Shown here: in pieces, positions 60,101-64,000 of the stretch
Numbering within the stretch: the stretch's first letter is position 1
Layout: each line of letters starts with the position of its first letter
Source: Lineus longissimus
Lineage: Eukaryota; Nemertea; Pilidiophora; Heteronemertea; Lineidae
Assembly: GCF_910592395.1 (NCBI RefSeq)
Contig: NC_088316.1
Location: forward strand, 14,260,001-14,324,000
Length of the DNA stretch: 64,000 bases
Direction: 5' to 3'
The notes under the pieces: model-generated
Database searches by the model: none
The model's input: the letters and a program-made list of their open reading frames with translations, nothing else
Told to the model about the DNA's origin: nothing
Translations under genes and position numbers: made by a program

Positions 60101-63100
60101 CATAGCTACTGTCAGTGATGTCAGGGATTGAAGCTAGATCAAATTGACGTCCAAATAAAGTAACTGCACGCGGCCTGTAGAATAATAATCTAACAGACTG
60201 ATTGATGTGTATTGAGCTTACAGTGTATGCATACATTACAATTAACACCTATAGGGCCTACAGTAGATGCATGAAGATACATGCAGATATCTTGCAGTGT
60301 ATGCATACATTACAACACCTATAGGGCCTACAGGCCCTTCTTGATTTGCTGAAAATACAACTTCAGTGTCTGTCTAGATTACCCTTTTTGCATTCATTTG
60401 GCTCCTTATGTGTTCCAATTCAAACTGACTAAAACTCCCCTCTTCTCATATTGAAATTCGGGTAAATATCGAGAAATATGAAGAGCTACCATGATTTCTT
60501 GAATGTTTGACTCTCAAATTCAAACTTACTAGCTTCCTGTCTCAGGTTGCACTATGGGTGATATTTAACACTGAATTTGACTGCAATTACCACTGCTTTA
60601 CACTGCCATCAAGTCTTAATCTTAACAGTCATAAAGCAGTGGTTTTCAGTCATGTTGAAAATGCCACGGGTTTCGATCAGAGTTGGAGAAGTGGAAATCA
60701 GTGGTCTTTCAGTCATAGGCAGTGTTTTTGAAATACGTCGTTCATAATGATATGCAAGTGGCAGTGCTTTGCAGTGGTCTTTCAGTCAAAATCAGTGGTT
60801 TTAAAACATTAAGAAAAAATGATATGCCTAAGACAGTCATATGCAGTGGGGGTTTCTGTCAAAAGCAGTGTGATGCAGTCATTTTCAGTGCACTGCCTTT
60901 CGGTGAGGGTAAAGCAATCACGATAAGCTAAATAGAAATCATCATCGAAATACTCACTGCAAGGAACCTCCCTCGGACACAGCCACCTTGATAACAGTTC
61001 CAGAAGTGCACATGTCCCCGTGGTCCGCTGGCGACTAATGATGCGACATCCTTGTTGCTGCTGCGGGTCATCAGGAAGAGCAGCTTGTTTATACTCAAAT
61101 CACCATCCACTGAAGACAAACAATGACGTTGATTCAATTTCGAATTACTGGTCAAGTGAGACAACCAAAGAATTGGAGTAAAGATCATATTCCTGATACA
61201 TCAGTTGACTGAAACACCAAGAATGTCTTTTTCTTCTTCATTAGTTTCAATTTGAAGTAGGCCCATGTTCCTCAAAACTGACAGGTGTGCCCTTTTTTCA
61301 GCAAAAACTGCTGTGCCCTTTTGAAATGAATTTCAAGGCCTGGACCGTGAACTTTCTCCACAGACCTAATGACGGCCAACTGTAATACACAAGGAAAAGA
61401 AAAGAAACTTACAAGATTCATCCTCATAGCCCTCTGGAACGTCCGCTACCATATGGCAGAAGATATGTCCAGAGACGAGATTCCACACGATAACTTCGCC
61501 GTCGTAACTTGACGTGGCCAGCAGGTTCGGCGGACACTGAGCGACCGAGAGTATGTCCTCCTTGTGTCCGTTCTGGTCGTCACCCCACTTTGGCATCGGG
61601 TGCTGGATGTGGTGGATGGTGCCCTCAAGGGAGTCAGGGTAGATGTTGATCTTCTTGTCCCAGCCAACGCTTATCACATATCTAAAATTGGGAGGACACA
61701 GAAAATTTTAATCCAGAAATCTTTCATGATCTATGAGATTTCCTTCATATCATCTTTGTTGGGCCTAACAGACTATTGAATCGCAATCATCTAATTCAGT
61801 TGAAAAATTTGACTGGTTACCATCTTGAAGCTTCAAGGGTTAAATTTACACAATTCTGATGTGCTCAGCAGGTCAGTCTTACCTATTCTTATTCAGCTCA
61901 ACATATGTTATGGAGCAGATCTCTTCATTGCCGTGTTCTTTTGTCATGGTCCGTAAGCAGTGTCCATTGTTGTAGTTCCATATTCGAAGGCAGCCATCTC
62001 TACCGCCTGTGATCAGACGTCTGCCTGTGTTGTCGAAGGTCATGCACGTGATGGCAGAATCACCATGGGCATCTCCGTAGTCAAATATAGCATTACCAGA
62101 TTCAAAGTCCCAAACTTTGACTGCCTGAAGAAGAAAAAAGCGATTTTTAAAAAACCTCTAAAGAGAGTCATGCGTGGATGATGAACACAAACGTCTCATT
62201 CTATCTGTGGGCTTCTATAGTTTGACCCACAGTTTACTTCCAAACAACTTGGAGATGCTCCTTCTTGGTTGTAAATGGAAACTGCAGCACTACATACAAG
62301 TAATAATCCCAAAATCAACCTACCGAACCATCTGAACACGTGATGACTTGCTTAAAGCTTGGATTGTATTTGCAGCAGTGGATGGGTTCCTTGTGAGTGA
62401 TGGGGATGTCCGCATGCAGCGTTGGACGGAGTCTCTGGCTGACCAACGCCATGGTATCCGTCGCTACCGCTAGACCTTTGGCGACGTTTGAATAGAAGCA
62501 CGCTTGGAGGTCGCCGCGGATTTTGTGTCCCTTTGGTCGGATCGTCAGGAGAATGTTGTGATCCGAGATGTCCCAAACCTGAAATGTCGAAGAATTTTAG
62601 AAGACGTCCTGTAAAAGGTTTTCATAACAGCTGGAGGGAATAACAAGAGATAATTTCATCTAATCTTTGGGAACAGATGAATTCTCTCGAATAACTTCCG
62701 AAAAAAAGTCATCAAACTTTTCTAAGCTGACACTGCATCATCTTGACAACATAATGCAGTTACCGGTGACTAATTTTGCTCTCTCTCATCTAATCTTAGA
62801 GACAATGCCACTGGCCCTTGGTAAATCTATCTCGCCACTACATGCTGTGTCAATTTTGGTGCAATAATTCCTTCAGCGGAAATGGCGGACTGAGTCTTAC
62901 CTTGATACACCTGTCTGTTGAAACACTGTACACCCTGTTCTCCTCCTCGGCTATCTTCAGGTAACAGATGGGGGCATTGTGACCCCGCAACGTCCCGGTT
63001 GGTTTCCTGAAATACAAAAAAAGAAGTGACTGACATGTCAACACGAATAGATTGAAATATGTATCTGCAAGACTGCACGACATCAAGTTTGAAAACACTC

Positions 63101-63982
63101 CGATTGTTATTTTTCTACCCTCACCTTAAGTAATCAATTATCTGTTGTCGGACGGATCAAACATCAGGTGATACTTACGCACAAACATACGGATTCCATA
63201 TCCGGAGAATACGATCCATTCCTCCGGTCACAATCACGTTTTTACTCTTGGAGAAATCAAACGTCTTGACGCCCTTGTAGATCTTGAACACGGTCTGGTC
63301 GGCATCAAGACGGTGTCGCATCTGCGTATATGAGTAGTTCAATTTATTTGTTTTTGCCTTCTCGTGGTTGGAGCTGGGGTCTTTGATTTCCTTGAGCTGT
63401 TGTTCTACGTGTGTGCTGCCTACTGTGGAACCTGAGGTAAAGAAGGCAAAAGATATTTGAGCTGTTTTTCAAGAAACTCCGGTTTTTAAAAGTATGTTAG
63501 CAAAATCGAAGAAAATGCAGTGATTCAAGGAAGCATGTGGATTTGGCACTCCAAGCGAACAAACGCACATGGATGTCTGTCTGTCATCAATATGCAAATA
63601 TTGATACTGTCATGAGTCTAAATATTACTCACCTATCACTAGCGCTGTGGAAGCATGGTTGGAGCATGATATGACTTGTCGAATGTTATCATAATACTTC
63701 AACTGAAATAACAACAATATGATATTGAATCTCTTTATTTATACATCACATTCTGAATGGAACATCATGGAATCACGCTGTCACATTGTGTGAGGATCTG
63801 CATACACACATTCAGAGTAGTTCCCAATATTCGATTCATGAATATTTTAAGTGTCTATAATTACCTCTTGCACCCAGTCGTCATGCACCTTCCATCGAAT
63901 AAATTTACAAACTGACGAATTCGCAACGTGTTCGATGCCAACATTGGCTATTCCGTCTTGCTTTGGCATCTTTTTCCATGTT
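57123..63982 (-). CDS. WD40-repeat protein, WDR49/WDR64/EFCAB8-like (partial, 5' end off window)
   Basis: Thirteen C-terminal exons on the minus strand: 63982-63865, 63702-63633, 63431-63179, 63006-62901, 62578-62324, 62124-61883, 61681-61413, 61109-60958, 59267-59123, 58983-58855, 58437-58259, 57806-57688 and 57285-57123, giving 732 residues in frame. The exon at 63982 starts after an acceptor, so more exons lie right of the window. WD40 blades are plain: MDRILRIWNPYV, VYSVSTDRCIKVWD, CSDGSAVKVWD, GGRDGCLRIWN, YDGEVIVWN, GHVHFWN, GFICVWN and LDCTVRMWT. The GTFGQPDPWDV motif after the last blade is typical of the ciliary WDR49/WDR64 group; axonemal location is inferred from that. An acidic, Ser/Glu-rich stretch (SRGGESEEPEEEKEK) and a short C-terminal tail follow. 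Which paralogue it is cannot be decided. Confidence 0.85.
59342..60909. mobile_element. TA-flanked DNA transposon filling an intron of the WD40 gene
   Basis: 1,568 bp with terminal inverted repeats CCCTCACCGAAAAGCAGTG / CACTGCCTTTCGGTGAGGG and TA on both sides. The subterminal parts are packed with CAGTG and CAGTC words about 12-20 bp apart, and the middle is unique AT-rich DNA with a ~40-bp direct repeat (60221 and 60295). No transposase frame was seen. It makes up about 93% of the intron 59268-60957. Confidence 0.88.
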
Positions 63983-64000
63983 CTGTAACAAAATGAAGAC

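Overview
This window is nuclear DNA of an invertebrate animal. It is AT-rich, has GT-AG introns, AATAAA polyadenylation signals and many short DNA transposons. The gene set (a nematode ppm-2-type phosphatase, a GH3-domain protein, POT1 with an OB3 zinc motif, and a ciliary WD40 protein) and the frequent acatgta-type words suggest a marine lophotrochozoan or invertebrate deuterostome. The species cannot be fixed from the sequence. All gene models were built by hand from homology, splice sites and reading-frame continuity. Each closes into one frame.

Layout, left to right: (1) 2023-6357, minus: a 12-exon, 627-aa protein with two tandem glutathione S-transferase units. (2) 8712-12345, plus: a PP2C phosphatase, 8 coding exons, 299 aa. 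(3) 17445-21454, minus: GHDC (GH3 acyl-adenylase family), 6 exons, 644 aa. (4) 22252-32739, plus: DIS3/RRP44, the exosome nuclease, 18 exons, 949 aa. (5) 36490-44545, minus: a CD36/LIMP-2-type scavenger receptor with two alternative second exons, 12 exons per transcript, 503-504 aa. (6) 45691-52285, plus: POT1, the telomere end-binding protein, 16 exons, 897 aa, with its second OB fold duplicated. (7) 57123 to the right edge, minus: the C-terminal 13 exons of a WDR49/WDR64/EFCAB8-like WD40 protein.

Strands alternate strictly (- + - + - + -). The genes therefore form three head-to-head pairs (GST/PP2C, GHDC/DIS3, SCARB/POT1), with tail-to-tail pairs between them. The genes do not form a pathway: they cover detoxification, signalling, RNA decay, lysosomal lipid handling, telomere protection and cilia. 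The SCARB/POT1 spacer holds a cluster of CCAAT boxes and a YY1-like AAGATGGCGG site, as expected of a shared promoter.

Introns and spacers are full of mobile DNA: TA-flanked pogo/Tc1-like elements (several against splice sites), three hairpin MITE families, a foldback-like palindrome built from a 10-base iteron, a perfect 125-bp inverted repeat in DIS3 intron 1, a tRNA-derived SINE, a LINE reverse-transcriptase relic and several minisatellites. The most notable observations are the OB2 exon-block duplication in POT1, the mutually exclusive exons of the scavenger receptor with a MITE forming part of one splice donor, the foldback palindrome, and a GH3 protein that keeps its nucleotide-binding motifs.
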